From: Microbacterium sp.
GTDB taxonomy: Bacteria; Actinomycetota; Actinomycetes; Actinomycetales; Microbacteriaceae
DNA length: 64,000 bases
Direction: 5' to 3'
Assembly: GCA_003248655.1 (NCBI GenBank)
Contig: QFPM01000015.1
Span: forward strand, 1 to 64,000
Shown: positions 41,178-50,628 of the stretch, piece by piece
Numbering within the stretch: the stretch's first letter is position 1
Layout of the letters: each line of letters starts with the position of its first letter
The notes under the pieces: model-generated
The model's input: only the letters and a program-made list of their open reading frames with translations
The model's database searches: none
Told to the model about the DNA's origin: nothing
Position numbers and translations under genes: made by a program

Positions 41178-41286
41178 GAGTCCAGCCTAGGCCGGGCGGA
41201 GAACGCACTCTCGGCCGTCGTATATATGAACTATCTCTCATCGGATTCGCCTTCCTCTAATAGAATCTATGTACTAATGTGTCAGT

Positions 41287-42756
41287 ATGCAACCACCCGC
41301 CGACATCGACTCTGGCTACGAGCCAGACCACGAGTATGAGCTCGATCTCGAGCCCTACCCGGGGTACTGGGCGGATGTCGATGCGGATGCGGCGATGTTC
41401 GTGCCGCCGGATCCGGTGGATGCGGTGACCGGGTTCGCGGCGACGATCGCGTTGCAGCAAGCGCAGCAGTACTCTGCTGTCGCCGCGCTGCGGCGCGATG
41501 CGATGGCGCGTGCCGCCGGGCGCGGTGTGCGTGCGCGGGTGGATTCGATGGTCGACCGCTCGGTGCGCCTCGAACTCGCCTGCGCGCTGCGGATCACCGA
41601 GCATGCCGCGGGCGAGCTCCTCGCCAGGGCGACCGCACTCGTCGACCAGTACCCGTCCGCGTGGGAAGCACTGCACGACGGGAACATCACCGACCAGCAC
41701 GTCCGATATCTCGTCGACCTGCTCAGCACCGCGACCCCCGAGGTCGCCGCGCGTGTGAGTGAGCGCGCGGTGCAGCTCGCGATCGACCTGCCCGCCGGGA
41801 TGTTCCGTCGGGCGCTACGCGCGCTCCTCGAAGAAGCCGCCGCTCCCACCCTGACGGAGCGACACCAGCAGGCCCTCACCCAGCGGCGCGTGTGGGTCGA
41901 CCCCGCGAGCGACGGCATGGCCTACCTCACCGCGCACCTGCCCGCGGTCGAAGCGCACGCGGTCTTCGACCGCCTCACCCGCATGGGCAAGACGATCGTC
42001 GGGCGACACGCGGGCACGGGCGCCAGGGATGGTGCAGACCCGGATACCGGGGATGATGCACGCACAGACGCCAGTGATGGCGCGGGCACGGATGCCGCCG
42101 CGGTCGGCGTCGATGACGCAACGGCAGGACCCGACCCGCGGACCCTCGACCAGGTACGGGCCGATATGCTCTGCGACCTCCTTATCGACGGAACCTGCGA
42201 CGGACACTCCGGCGCGGCCCGCGGCATCCGGCCGACGGTGGTCGTGACGGTTCCGGTGCTCTCGCTCCTCGACGACGCGCAGGCCGCCACCGCGCCCGCG
42301 ACCGTCGAAGGCCTCGGTCCGATCCCCATCGACACCGCGCGCGTGCTCTGCGGCGGCGGAGCGGACTGGATGCGGGTGCTCACGCACCCCGAAACCGGAA
42401 TGGTCCTCTCCGTCGGACGCACCCGCTACACCCCACCACCCGAACTGAAACGCCTCATCCGGTGGCGATCGGGGCGGTGCATGGCCCCCGGCTGCACGGC
42501 ACCGGCATCCCGCTGTGAGATCGACCACAACCACGCCTGGCACGAGGGCGGTCACACCTGCCTCGACAACAACTGCCCGTTCTGCACCGGACACCACCAC
42601 GTCAAGCACGACGGCGGATGGACCGTCCGACAGATCCCCGACAGCGGCGGCGTGATCGAATGGATCTCACCCTACGGGCGCCGATACCTCGTCGAACCCG
42701 AGCGGCGGGTCCCGGTCTTCCGAGCCCAACCCGAACACGAACCCGCTCCCTTCTGA
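41287..42756 (+). CDS. DUF222 / HNH endonuclease-domain protein (13E12 type)
   Basis: A 489-residue protein of the abundant actinobacterial 13E12/REP13E12 family; function unknown, nuclease activity inferred. The DUF222 helical domain covers about 45-345 (ARVDSMVDRSVRLELACALR, ERHQQALTQRRVWVDPASDG, AHLPAVEAHAVFDRLTRMG), interrupted by an Asp/Gly/Thr-rich variable insert at about 242-285. The HNH domain at about 392-445 carries CMAPGCTAPASRCEIDHNHAW and DNNCPFCTGHHHVKHDG, with metal-binding Cys pairs and the catalytic His. An AT-rich promoter region (41,220-41,286) precedes it. Such genes occur in many copies and may be mobile. Confidence 0.9.
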   Translation: MQPPADIDSGYEPDHEYELDLEPYPGYWADVDADAAMFVPPDPVDAVTGFAATIALQQAQQYSAVAALRRDAMARAAGRGVRARVDSMVDRSVRLELACALRITEHAAGELLARATALVDQYPSAWEALHDGNITDQHVRYLVDLLSTATPEVAARVSERAVQLAIDLPAGMFRRALRALLEEAAAPTLTERHQQALTQRRVWVDPASDGMAYLTAHLPAVEAHAVFDRLTRMGKTIVGRHAGTGARDGADPDTGDDARTDASDGAGTDAAAVGVDDATAGPDPRTLDQVRADMLCDLLIDGTCDGHSGAARGIRPTVVVTVPVLSLLDDAQAATAPATVEGLGPIPIDTARVLCGGGADWMRVLTHPETGMVLSVGRTRYTPPPELKRLIRWRSGRCMAPGCTAPASRCEIDHNHAWHEGGHTCLDNNCPFCTGHHHVKHDGGWTVRQIPDSGGVIEWISPYGRRYLVEPERRVPVFRAQPEHEPAPF

Positions 42757-42845
42757 GCGGAGTCCGCGGGCAGCGGCGATCAGCGGCCGCGTCGCGGGTT
42801 CGGTCGCGGCCCCGTCGCGAGTTCAGTCGCGGCCCCGTCGCGGGT

Positions 42846-43715
42846 TCAGGCGCGGGCGGGTATCCGCGCGTCCAGCCAGGCGACGAGGTCTGCGATGACC
42901 TCCTCGCGCGACACATCGTTGAAGATCTCGTGACGCACATCCGGGTAGACGAGCGTCGTCACGTCGGTCAGTCCCGACCGCGAGCGGTACGCCTCGGCGA
43001 GCCGGTGGACGCTCCGCGGCCCGCCGACGGTGTCGTCGCGCCCCACCATGAGCAGGGCGGGGATGTCGACGCCGAGGTTCCGTCGCGGCTTGCCCAGCAG
43101 GCGGATGACGTCGCGCAGGCCGAATAGCTCGGGGAGCGACCGCGACGTCGTCAGCGGGTCCTCGAGAAAGTCCCGACCGACCGACAGGTCGGATGCCAGC
43201 CACTCGGTCCCCATCGCACCCGGCTTCTTCCAGGGCTTGTTGAGGTCACCCGAGTTGAGCGAGCCCGGCCAGCGCAGCGACGACCCGCTCAACACGAGCG
43301 CGTCGTACGCCTCAGGATGATCGTTGATCAGGATCTGCGCGAGGAACGACCCCCACGAGTGGCCGAGCAGCACGAGCGGCAGTCCGGGGTTCTCGTCTCG
43401 AATGATCTGCGTGAGCTGCCACACGGCATCCACGGCAGCGCGCAACCCGCCCGGGCCGAGCTCGCCGAGCCGCTGGTGATTGCCTCCGTGCTGCCCCACT
43501 CCGGTGCGCCCGTGACCTCGGTGGTCGTCGGCGTAGACGAGGTATCCGTTCGCGGTGAGCGCCTCGACCACGCGCGCGTACCGCCCCGCGTGCTCGCCGA
43601 CGCCGTGCAGCAACTGGACGACCGCGCGCGGCGTACCGGCCGGGGTATGCCGGTCATACACGATGCGGATGCCGTGGGCATCCGTGAACGACCGCTCTTC
43701 GCTGATCTCGGGCAT
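42846..43715 (-). CDS. alpha/beta hydrolase (monoacylglycerol lipase-like)
   Basis: A 289-residue serine hydrolase, likely lysophospholipase or monoacylglycerol lipase. It has oxyanion-hole motif LLHGVGEHAGRY, YADDHRGHGRTG, the nucleophile elbow LLGHSWGSFLAQ, and Asp and His late in the chain (LMVGRDDTVGG, PDVRHEIFND). No signal peptide. TAGACT ends six bases before the ATG, so the mRNA is probably leaderless. It is divergent from the marR gene. Confidence 0.92.
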   Translation of the reverse strand: MPEISEERSFTDAHGIRIVYDRHTPAGTPRAVVQLLHGVGEHAGRYARVVEALTANGYLVYADDHRGHGRTGVGQHGGNHQRLGELGPGGLRAAVDAVWQLTQIIRDENPGLPLVLLGHSWGSFLAQILINDHPEAYDALVLSGSSLRWPGSLNSGDLNKPWKKPGAMGTEWLASDLSVGRDFLEDPLTTSRSLPELFGLRDVIRLLGKPRRNLGVDIPALLMVGRDDTVGGPRSVHRLAEAYRSRSGLTDVTTLVYPDVRHEIFNDVSREEVIADLVAWLDARIPARA

Positions 43716-43754
43716 GGCGCGAGTCTATGCCCGTCCGCGCCACATCCGGTTTTA

Positions 43755-43782
43755 CTTAGCAAGACTAATGAGCTATGCTAAG
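43755..43782. promoter_or_regulatory. candidate MarR operator
   Basis: CTTAGC (43,755-43,760) and GCTAAG (43,777-43,782) form an inverted repeat, and TTAGCAAGACTAA inside it is a second one. The site overlaps the region just before the marR ATG at 43,790, with AAGGAA as ribosome site. This suits autorepression of the marR-MFS pair. Confidence 0.6.
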
Positions 43783-43789
43783 GAAAAGC

Positions 43790-44221
43790 ATGAGCACCGA
43801 CACCGCACTGGCCGCCGAGGCCTCCGAGTTCCGAATGGCCACCTTCCGACTCGCGCGGCGCTTACGCTCGCAGCGCGCGGTCGACTCGATGAGCGACGGA
43901 CAGTTCGCCGTTCTCGCCGCCCTCAAGATCCACGGCCCCCATACGCTCGGTGAGCTCGCCGACCGCGAGCGCGTCTCGGCCCCGTCGATGAACCGCACCG
44001 TCAACTGCCTCGAAGAGGCGGGCTACCTGAGCCGCACTCCCGACGCCGACGACCGCCGCAAGGTCAATATCGACCTCACGGTCACGGGCCGCGACGTCGT
44101 CGACGAGACGGTGCGCCGCCGCGACGAGTGGCTCGAAGAGGCCCTCGCCGAGCTGTCGCCCACCGACCGGGCAACGCTGCACGCGGCAGCCGCGATCATG
44201 GGGGAGGTGGCTGCCCGATGA
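43790..44221 (+). CDS. MarR-family transcriptional regulator
   Basis: A 143-residue winged-helix repressor, probably controlling the MFS transporter gene that overlaps it. The DNA-binding core is SDGQFAVLAALKIHGPHTLG, ELADRERVSAPSMNRTVNCL and the wing PDADDRRKVNIDLT. Helices at both ends serve for dimerisation. ATG at 43,790 is used because the upstream alternative (43,775) lies inside the operator. Its TGA overlaps the MFS ATG by four bases (ATGA). The ligand is unknown; MarR-MFS pairs usually sense a compound that the pump exports. Confidence 0.92.
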   Translation: MSTDTALAAEASEFRMATFRLARRLRSQRAVDSMSDGQFAVLAALKIHGPHTLGELADRERVSAPSMNRTVNCLEEAGYLSRTPDADDRRKVNIDLTVTGRDVVDETVRRRDEWLEEALAELSPTDRATLHAAAAIMGEVAAR

Positions 44222-45594
44222 GCGCGATGTTCCGCTCCTTCAGCGTCTTCAACTACCGCATCTGGTTCATCGGCGCGCTCGTATCGAACATCGGTCAGTG
44301 GATGCAGGGCACCGCACTCAGCTGGGTCGTGCTCACGGGCCTCACCGACAACGACGCCGGCGCGATGGGCATCACGATGGCCCTGCAGTTCGCTCCCCCG
44401 CTGCTGCTCGTGGGGGTCACCGGCTGGGTCGCCGACCGCTTCGACCGGCGCCGGCTGTTGATGCTGACGCAGGCGCTCCTCCTCACGATCGGCGCGGTGA
44501 TCGGCGTCCTCATCCTGCAGGGGCTCATGACCCTGCCGCTCATGTACGCCTTCGCGTTCGTGCTCGGCATCGTGGCCGCCTTCGACAACCCGGCACGGCA
44601 GGCGTTCGTCTCCGACCTCGTCGCCCGCGAGAATGCCTCGAACGCGGTCGCCCTCAACGCGGCATCCTTCAATGGCGCCCGGATGATCGGTCCCGCCGTC
44701 GCGGGCATCGTGATCGTCGCAGTCGGCACAGGCTGGGTGTTCCTCATCAACGCGGCGACCTTCCTCGCGATGATCGTCGCGCTCATGCGCATCCGTCAGG
44801 ACGAGCTTGTCCCTCGTGTGCAGGCGCCCGGCGCCGCGCGCCTCGCCGACGGGTTCCGCTACGTGCGCGGCCGCCCTGACCTGCTCGTCACCTTCGCGAT
44901 GGTCTTCCTCCTCGGCGCGTTCGGCATGAACTTCCCGATCTTCGCGTCGACGATGGCGATCGAGTTCGGCAAGGATGCCGACGGCTATGGCCTCCTCTCG
45001 TCGATCCTCGCGATCGGATCGCTCGCGGGAGCTCTTCTCGCCGCGCGGCGCGACCGGGCACGCATCCGGTTCGTCGTGGCCGGCACGGGACTTTTCGCGG
45101 TCGCCGGAGCGATCAGCGCCCTCATGCCGACCTACTGGCTGTACGCTGCGACGCTCATGTTCACCGGCTTCGCCGTCGTCACCACGATGACGACGGCCAA
45201 CGGATACGTGCAGACCACCACCGACCCAGCCCTGCGCGGCCGCGTGCTCGCGCTGTACATGGCGATCCTCATGGGCGGCACTCCCATCGGCGCGCCGATC
45301 GTCGGGTGGGTCGCCGACAGCTACGGGCCGCGCGCCGCGATCTGGCTGGGGGCGGCTGCCGCTTTCGTCGCGTGCGCCATCGGGGTCACCTGGATGCTCG
45401 CCTCGGGCCGAGTACACCGCAGCGAAACCCGACGCTTCGCGCTGTCGCTCGACGAGACGCGCCCGATCGCCCTCGTCGAGCCGCCCGCGCCCGAGGAGTT
45501 CAGCGACGAGGTGGCTGGCACGACGCCGATCCGCCTGCCCGACATCGCGACCGCGAGCATCACCGCGCCGATCGCGGTCACGCCTCGCGCGTGA
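44218..45594 (+). CDS. MFS transporter (EntS/DHA3-like)
   Basis: A 458-residue inner-membrane transporter with about 12 membrane helices, beginning FRSFSVFNYRIWFIGALVSN. It shows the DHA3/EntS-type loop WVADRFDRRRLLMLTQALL and the DNPARQAFVSDLVARENASN motif characteristic of the enterobactin/macrolide exporter branch. The last 55 residues are hydrophilic and Thr/Pro rich, a cytoplasmic tail. It is co-translated with marR. Its 3' end overlaps the convergent transglutaminase-like gene by 17 bases. The substrate is unknown. Confidence 0.92.
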   Translation: MSAMFRSFSVFNYRIWFIGALVSNIGQWMQGTALSWVVLTGLTDNDAGAMGITMALQFAPPLLLVGVTGWVADRFDRRRLLMLTQALLLTIGAVIGVLILQGLMTLPLMYAFAFVLGIVAAFDNPARQAFVSDLVARENASNAVALNAASFNGARMIGPAVAGIVIVAVGTGWVFLINAATFLAMIVALMRIRQDELVPRVQAPGAARLADGFRYVRGRPDLLVTFAMVFLLGAFGMNFPIFASTMAIEFGKDADGYGLLSSILAIGSLAGALLAARRDRARIRFVVAGTGLFAVAGAISALMPTYWLYAATLMFTGFAVVTTMTTANGYVQTTTDPALRGRVLALYMAILMGGTPIGAPIVGWVADSYGPRAAIWLGAAAAFVACAIGVTWMLASGRVHRSETRRFALSLDETRPIALVEPPAPEEFSDEVAGTTPIRLPDIATASITAPIAVTPRA

Positions 45595-46423
45595 TCGTCA
45601 CCTTCACCTGCAGCTCGCTCTTGAACGGGCCCGCGTACACGCCGCGCAGCGGCGGCACGTCGGTGTAGTCGCGGCCGCGGCCGACGAGCACGTGGCGCTC
45701 GCCGATCTCGGTGCGATTGGTCGGGTCGAAGCCCTGCCAATCGCCCGCGAACCACTCCACCCACGCGTGCGATTCGCCGGCGACGGCAACCCCGACCTCG
45801 GGGTGGGCGCTCGGATGCAGGTACCCCGACACGTACCGCGCGGGGATCCCCACTTCGCGGAGGGCCCCGAGGGTGATGTGCACGATGTCCTGACAGACAC
45901 CCTTGCGCTCGTCCCACGCCTCCGCGGCGGTGGAATGGACGCCCGTGATTCCCGGCATGTACTCCACGGCATCCCCGATCGCGGTCGCGATCGCGACGGC
46001 GGCGCGGCCCGGATCGTCGTGCTGCGCGGCGATCGCGCGGGCGATGTCGGCGACCTCGGCGGGAGGCGCGGTGCGCGCCGACTGGCTGAGCATCTCGACC
46101 GTCGCGATCGACCTCGGGGCCTCACGGGCGAGACGCTCCCAGCTCATGTCGCGGAACTCCAGCGGCCGCGGGCGCACCTCGACGAGAGAGCGCGCCGTGA
46201 TGCCAAGCGCTGCGTGCACGGCGAGAACGTCGAACGCCGCGACGCGCGTGCCGAAGTAGTCGGTGTAGTGGTTGACGCTCGTCGACGGCTCGATGTCGAG
46301 CTGCGAGCTGAGCACGAACTGGCTGTCGGTCGAGCTCGGCAGCATGCGCGCCTCGTTGTACGACGCGCCCACCTCGCCCTGGTACTCGAAACCGGTGGAA
46401 TGCTCGATCCGCAGCCGCATCAT
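45578..46423 (-). CDS. transglutaminase-like cysteine protease family protein
   Basis: A 281-residue protein with an N-terminal beta domain (MMRLRIEHSTGFEYQGEV) and a transglutaminase-like catalytic domain: Cys in RKGVCQDIVHITLGALREVG, His in ESHAWVEWFAGDWQGFDP with the following Asp (GFDPTNRTEIG). Third gene of the cpATP-grasp/alpha-E/transglutaminase operon; its ATG overlaps the alpha-E stop (ATGA). Proposed in the literature to act with the ATP-grasp in peptide formation or breakdown, unproven here. Confidence 0.92.
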   Translation of the reverse strand: MMRLRIEHSTGFEYQGEVGASYNEARMLPSSTDSQFVLSSQLDIEPSTSVNHYTDYFGTRVAAFDVLAVHAALGITARSLVEVRPRPLEFRDMSWERLAREAPRSIATVEMLSQSARTAPPAEVADIARAIAAQHDDPGRAAVAIATAIGDAVEYMPGITGVHSTAAEAWDERKGVCQDIVHITLGALREVGIPARYVSGYLHPSAHPEVGVAVAGESHAWVEWFAGDWQGFDPTNRTEIGERHVLVGRGRDYTDVPPLRGVYAGPFKSELQVKVTITREA

Positions 46424-47352
46424 GACGTTTCTCCGATCCAGCTGGGCTCGGCGTGCGTCGGGAAGAACCGGGCGCGGATCGCCTCGGATGCCTCGCGCGT
46501 CACCTTCTGCACCTGCTCCATGTGCTCGGGCAGCTCCGCGAGGATCTCGCCGATCGGGCGGTACTCCAGGTCGTTGCGGATGCGGCCGAGCGCGCGCAGC
46601 ACGCTGTTCGAGTGGCCCACGCGGTCGGCGACCGGGTCGATCGCGCTCATGCACTTCTCGGCGCGAGCGATCGAGTGGATGACCGAGCGCGGGAACAGTC
46701 GGTCAAGCAGCAGGAACTCCGCCGCGTTGGCGGCGCTCGGCATCCCCCGGTAGGTGCGCAGGTACGCCTCGTAGGCGCCGCAGGAACGCAGGATCGTCGT
46801 CCAGGAGGGGCCGGATGCCTCGGTCAGCGCCCGCGTCGCGAGCAGGCGCGCCGTCATGTCGGTGCGCTCGATCGAGCGCCCGAGCGTCAGGAACTGCCAG
46901 GCCTCGTCGCGGCTCGTCGACGAGTCGGTGATGCCGACCGAGAGCGCCGAGCGCTCGCGCACCCACTGGAAGAACTCGTGCACCTTCTCGTTGTTGATGC
47001 GCCGCGGCATCCGCGAGTAGGTGGTGTTGAGGGTCTCCCACAGCTCCGTCGAGACGATCTCGCGCGCCCGGCGGGCGTTCTCACGCGATGCCTGCACGGC
47101 GTAGGCGATGCTCGACGGGTTCGTGCGGTCGACCGCGAGACTGGTCAGCACGTCGTCGCGCGTGACGCGCGCGGTGCCCTCGGGCGGGAACGAGCCCATG
47201 ACGCCCATGAGCGAGCGGCACGCGGTGTCCTCGTCGATCCACGGGTCCTCGAGCAGCAGCTGCAGGTGCACGTCGAGGATGCGCGCGGTGCCGTCGCTGC
47301 GCTCGATGTAGCGCCCGATCCAGAACAGGGACTCTGCGATGCGGCTCAGCAT
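46420..47352 (-). CDS. alpha-E domain protein
   Basis: A 310-residue, all-helical protein of the alpha-E family (MLSRIAESLFWIGRYIERSD is its hallmark). The family nearly always stands between a circularly permuted ATP-grasp gene and a transglutaminase-like gene, as here. Biochemical role unknown. It overlaps both neighbours by a few bases, so the three proteins should be made in comparable amounts. Confidence 0.92.
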   Translation of the reverse strand: MLSRIAESLFWIGRYIERSDGTARILDVHLQLLLEDPWIDEDTACRSLMGVMGSFPPEGTARVTRDDVLTSLAVDRTNPSSIAYAVQASRENARRAREIVSTELWETLNTTYSRMPRRINNEKVHEFFQWVRERSALSVGITDSSTSRDEAWQFLTLGRSIERTDMTARLLATRALTEASGPSWTTILRSCGAYEAYLRTYRGMPSAANAAEFLLLDRLFPRSVIHSIARAEKCMSAIDPVADRVGHSNSVLRALGRIRNDLEYRPIGEILAELPEHMEQVQKVTREASEAIRARFFPTHAEPSWIGETS

Positions 47353-49031
47353 GACGCCACCTCCCCGGCATCCTCGCTGCGCGCCTGTTGCTGCTGCTCT
47401 TGCTGCTCGGTGCGCCCGCGTGGGCGATCCTGCGGCGAGTGGGCCTGCGCGCCCTGCGGGTCGTAGATGATCGGGATCGCGGCGGTGACCGATGCCTGGT
47501 CGGCGACGAGCCCGGCAAGGCCCTCCGGCCCGCGCGGGCCGCGCTGCGGCGCGTTACCGCCGACGATCCAGGTGTCCTTCGACCCGCCGCCCTGCGACGA
47601 GTTGACGACGAGTTGACCCTCCGGCAGCGCGACGCGCGTGAGGCCGCCGGGCAGCACCCACACCTCGTCGCCGTTGTTCACGGCGAACGGACGCAGGTCG
47701 GCGTGGCGCGGCCGCATCCCGTCGTCGACGAGCGTCGGAATCGTCGACAGCATGACGACGGGCTGCGCGATCCAGCCGCGCGGGTCTTTGATGAGCTTCT
47801 TGCGGAGCTTCTCGAGCTCGGCGGGCGACGCATCGGGGCCGACGACGAGCCCCTTGCCGCCCGAGCCGTCGACGGGCTTCACGACGAGCTCGTCGAGCCG
47901 GTCGAGCACCTCTTCCAGCGCTCCCGGGTCTTCGAGGCGCCACGTGTCGACGTTTTTGAGCAACGGCTCTTCCGCGAGGTAGTAGCGGATCAGGTCGGGC
48001 ACGTACGTGTACAGCAGCTTGTCGTCGGCGACGCCGTTGCCGACGGCGTTGGCGATCGTGACGTTCCCGAGGCGCGCCGCGAGCATGAGTCCCGGGGCTC
48101 CCAGCATCGAGTCGGCGCGGAACTGCAGCGGGTCGAGGAAGTCGTCATCGACGCGGCGGTAGATGACATCGACGCGCTTGAGACCCCGGGTCGTCCGCAT
48201 GAAGACCTTGCCGCCCATGCACTGCAGGTCGCGGCCCTCGACGAGCTCGATGCCCATGAGGCGCGCGAGCAGCGTGTGCTCGAAGTACGCCGAGTTGTAG
48301 ACGCCGGGGGTCAACACGACGACATTCGGGTCGTCGATGCCGGGAGGAGCGGATGCCCGGAGCGCCTGCAGCAGTTTGTGGGGATAGTCGCCGACGGGCT
48401 GGACGCGCATCGAGTGGAAGAGCTCCGGCAGGGTCTGCGCCATGACGCGACGGTTCGAGATGACGTAACTGACACCCGAAGGCACGCGCACGTTGTCTTC
48501 GAGTACGCGCATCTCGCCGTGCTCGTCACGGATGAGGTCGATGCCGGCGACCTGAATGCGCACGCCGTTGGCGGCGTGGATCCCGTAGGCCTGCCGGTAG
48601 AAGTACTGCGAGCTGGCGATGAGCGCGGCCGGCAGCACCCCGTCGCGCACGCAGTGCTGGTGCCCGTATGCGTCGTCGAGGAACGCCTCGAGCGCCTTGA
48701 CGCGCTGCTGCACGCCCTTCTCGACCTGCGCCCACTCGTCGTACTCGATGACGCGCGGCACGGCATCCAGGGGGAACGGCCGCTCTTCACCCGCGAAGTC
48801 GAACGTGACGCCCTGCGCGAGGTACGAGCTGGCGAGCGATTCGGTGCGTCCGCGCAGCTCTTCCTGCGTCATCCGCGCGAGCGCCTGGTAGAGCTCGCGG
48901 TAGGCGGCGCGCGACGGCCCGGCATCCCCGGCATCCGCCGGCAACTCGAACATCTCGTCGAACGCCGGCACTCCCGATGCGGTCTTGCGCGGCGCCAGCG
49001 TGGAGCCGTACCCGTCGAACAGATCGCCCAT
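47346..49031 (-). CDS. circularly permuted ATP-grasp type 2 protein
   Basis: A 561-residue ATP-dependent ligase-like protein (DUF404/DUF407). It has the family motifs GVTFDFAGEERPFPLDAVPR, GIHAANGVRIQVAGIDLIRD, NVRVPSGVSYVISNRR, TPGVYNSAYFEHTLLARLMG and VVKPVDGSGGKGLVVGPDAS. Likely forms a peptide-type bond; substrates unknown. First gene of its operon, with TAGGCT six bases before the ATG (49,043-49,038 on the minus strand), a leaderless arrangement. The C-terminal 40 residues are Gln-rich. Confidence 0.93.
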   Translation of the reverse strand: MGDLFDGYGSTLAPRKTASGVPAFDEMFELPADAGDAGPSRAAYRELYQALARMTQEELRGRTESLASSYLAQGVTFDFAGEERPFPLDAVPRVIEYDEWAQVEKGVQQRVKALEAFLDDAYGHQHCVRDGVLPAALIASSQYFYRQAYGIHAANGVRIQVAGIDLIRDEHGEMRVLEDNVRVPSGVSYVISNRRVMAQTLPELFHSMRVQPVGDYPHKLLQALRASAPPGIDDPNVVVLTPGVYNSAYFEHTLLARLMGIELVEGRDLQCMGGKVFMRTTRGLKRVDVIYRRVDDDFLDPLQFRADSMLGAPGLMLAARLGNVTIANAVGNGVADDKLLYTYVPDLIRYYLAEEPLLKNVDTWRLEDPGALEEVLDRLDELVVKPVDGSGGKGLVVGPDASPAELEKLRKKLIKDPRGWIAQPVVMLSTIPTLVDDGMRPRHADLRPFAVNNGDEVWVLPGGLTRVALPEGQLVVNSSQGGGSKDTWIVGGNAPQRGPRGPEGLAGLVADQASVTAAIPIIYDPQGAQAHSPQDRPRGRTEQQEQQQQARSEDAGEVASC

Positions 49032-49103
49032 GCAGTGAGCCTAGCCCGGGGCGTGTTTCGAGGATATGACGGGTTCCCCGCGCGGACGACGTACGCTGAG
49101 CGC

Positions 49104-50621
49104 GTGAAGGCGATGGCGGGTGCGGGAGTCGCCGCGGTACTGCTGGGTGCGGGAGTCGGTGAACTCGTCGCGGCGCTGGTCGCGCCGGCATCCAGCCCCA
49201 TCGCGGTCGTCGGCGGCACCCTCATCGACCGCGCTCCGGCGTGGGCGAAGGATGCCGCGATCGCCCTCTTCGGCACGGGCGACAAGGTGGCGCTCGTCGT
49301 CGGAATCGCGATCGTGCTCCTCGCCCTGTCGGCTCTCGTCGGGCTCGTCGAGGCACGGCGGCCCCCGTTCGGCGCGCTCACCTTCGGGGTTCTCGGGTTC
49401 GCCGTCGGCATCCTCGCGGCCGGGCGCGCAGGGGCGGAGGCCCTCGCCTGGGCGCCCGCGATCACGGCGGGCGTGGCCTCGGCGGTGATGCTGCGGCTTC
49501 TGGGCCGGCGCGTGCCGCAGCGGTCGACGCCGGATGCCGAGGTGCGCGACCCCGACCGACGACGCTTCCTCGTGTGGACGGGAGCCGCGGGGCTCGTCGG
49601 CGTCGCGGCTGCTGTCGGCGGCTTCGCCGCCCGCGCGGGGTCACAGGCGGTCAGCGCCGCGCGGCGGGCGATCACGCTGCCCGCGGCCGCCGCACGCGCG
49701 GCCGCCGTGCCCGCGGGCGCGGAGCTCGCCCTCGCGGGGCTCGCGCCGGTCGTCACCCCGAACGCGGACTTCTACCGCATCGACACCGCTCTCGTCGTGC
49801 CACAGCTCGATCCGGCGCAGTGGTCCCTCCGCATCCACGGACTCGTCGAGGAGGAGATCACCCTCTCCTGGGACGAGCTAATCGCCCTCCCGCTCGAGGA
49901 GAGCTGGACGACCCTCGCGTGCGTGTCGAACCCGGTCGGCGGCGACCTCATCGGCAACGCGCTGTGGCTCGGCTACCCGATCCGGCATCTGTTGGACCGC
50001 GCGCGTCCGACGTCCGATGCCGACATGGTGCTGTCGCGCTCCGTCGACGGGTTCACCGCTAGCACGCCGATCGAGGCGCTCCGCGACCCGTCCGTCGCCG
50101 CGATCCTCGCCGTCGGCATGAACGGCGAGCCCCTCCCCGACCAGCACGGCTTCCCCGTGCGGATGGTCGTGCCCGGGCTGTACGGCTACGTGTCGGCGAC
50201 GAAGTGGGTGACCGAGCTCGAGGTCACAAGGTTCGACCGGGCATCCGCCTACTGGACCGACCGCGGGTGGTCCGAGCGCGGCCCTGTGAAGCTGCAATCG
50301 CGCATCGACGTCCCGCGACGGGGCGCACAGGTCGCTGCGGGCGACACCGTGATCGCGGGCGTCGCGTGGCGCCAGCACGTCGGCATCCGCGGTGTCGAGG
50401 TGCAGGTCGACGACGGGCCGTGGCGTGCGGCGAGCCTCGCCCCGGCCATCTCGACCGACACGTGGGTGCAGTGGTCGATGCCGTGGACGGCGGATGCCGG
50501 GCCGCACAGCATCCGGTGCCGCGCGATCGACGCGCGCGGCGACACGCAGACCGAACAGGCCGCCCCGGTCGCCCCCGACGGGGCCACCGGGTGGGACGAA
50601 CTCTCGGTCTCGGTCGCCTGA
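49104..50621 (+). CDS. membrane molybdopterin-dependent oxidoreductase (sulfite oxidase-like)
   Basis: A 505-residue protein with four N-terminal membrane helices (about 3-125), a DRRRFLVWTGAAGLVG segment with another helix, and an extracellular Mo-cofactor domain (sulfite oxidase/YedY fold) from about 215. The Cys that ligates Mo is in TTLACVSNPVGGDLIG, followed by WLGYPIRHLL, MNGEPLPDQHGFPVRMVVPG and YGYVSATKWVTELE. A Mo-co dimerisation-like beta domain ends the protein. GTG start at 49,104 six bases after TACGCT. The longer frame upstream is antisense to the ATP-grasp gene. Substrate unknown. Confidence 0.9.
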   Translation: MKAMAGAGVAAVLLGAGVGELVAALVAPASSPIAVVGGTLIDRAPAWAKDAAIALFGTGDKVALVVGIAIVLLALSALVGLVEARRPPFGALTFGVLGFAVGILAAGRAGAEALAWAPAITAGVASAVMLRLLGRRVPQRSTPDAEVRDPDRRRFLVWTGAAGLVGVAAAVGGFAARAGSQAVSAARRAITLPAAAARAAAVPAGAELALAGLAPVVTPNADFYRIDTALVVPQLDPAQWSLRIHGLVEEEITLSWDELIALPLEESWTTLACVSNPVGGDLIGNALWLGYPIRHLLDRARPTSDADMVLSRSVDGFTASTPIEALRDPSVAAILAVGMNGEPLPDQHGFPVRMVVPGLYGYVSATKWVTELEVTRFDRASAYWTDRGWSERGPVKLQSRIDVPRRGAQVAAGDTVIAGVAWRQHVGIRGVEVQVDDGPWRAASLAPAISTDTWVQWSMPWTADAGPHSIRCRAIDARGDTQTEQAAPVAPDGATGWDELSVSVA

Positions 50622-50628
50622 GTCCGGG

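Noticed and set aside
47388..50621. A 1,077-codon open frame on the + strand
   Set aside because: Its first 570 codons are antisense to the well-supported cpATP-grasp gene and read as Arg/Glu/Val-rich noise. Only the part from 49,104 is a real gene.
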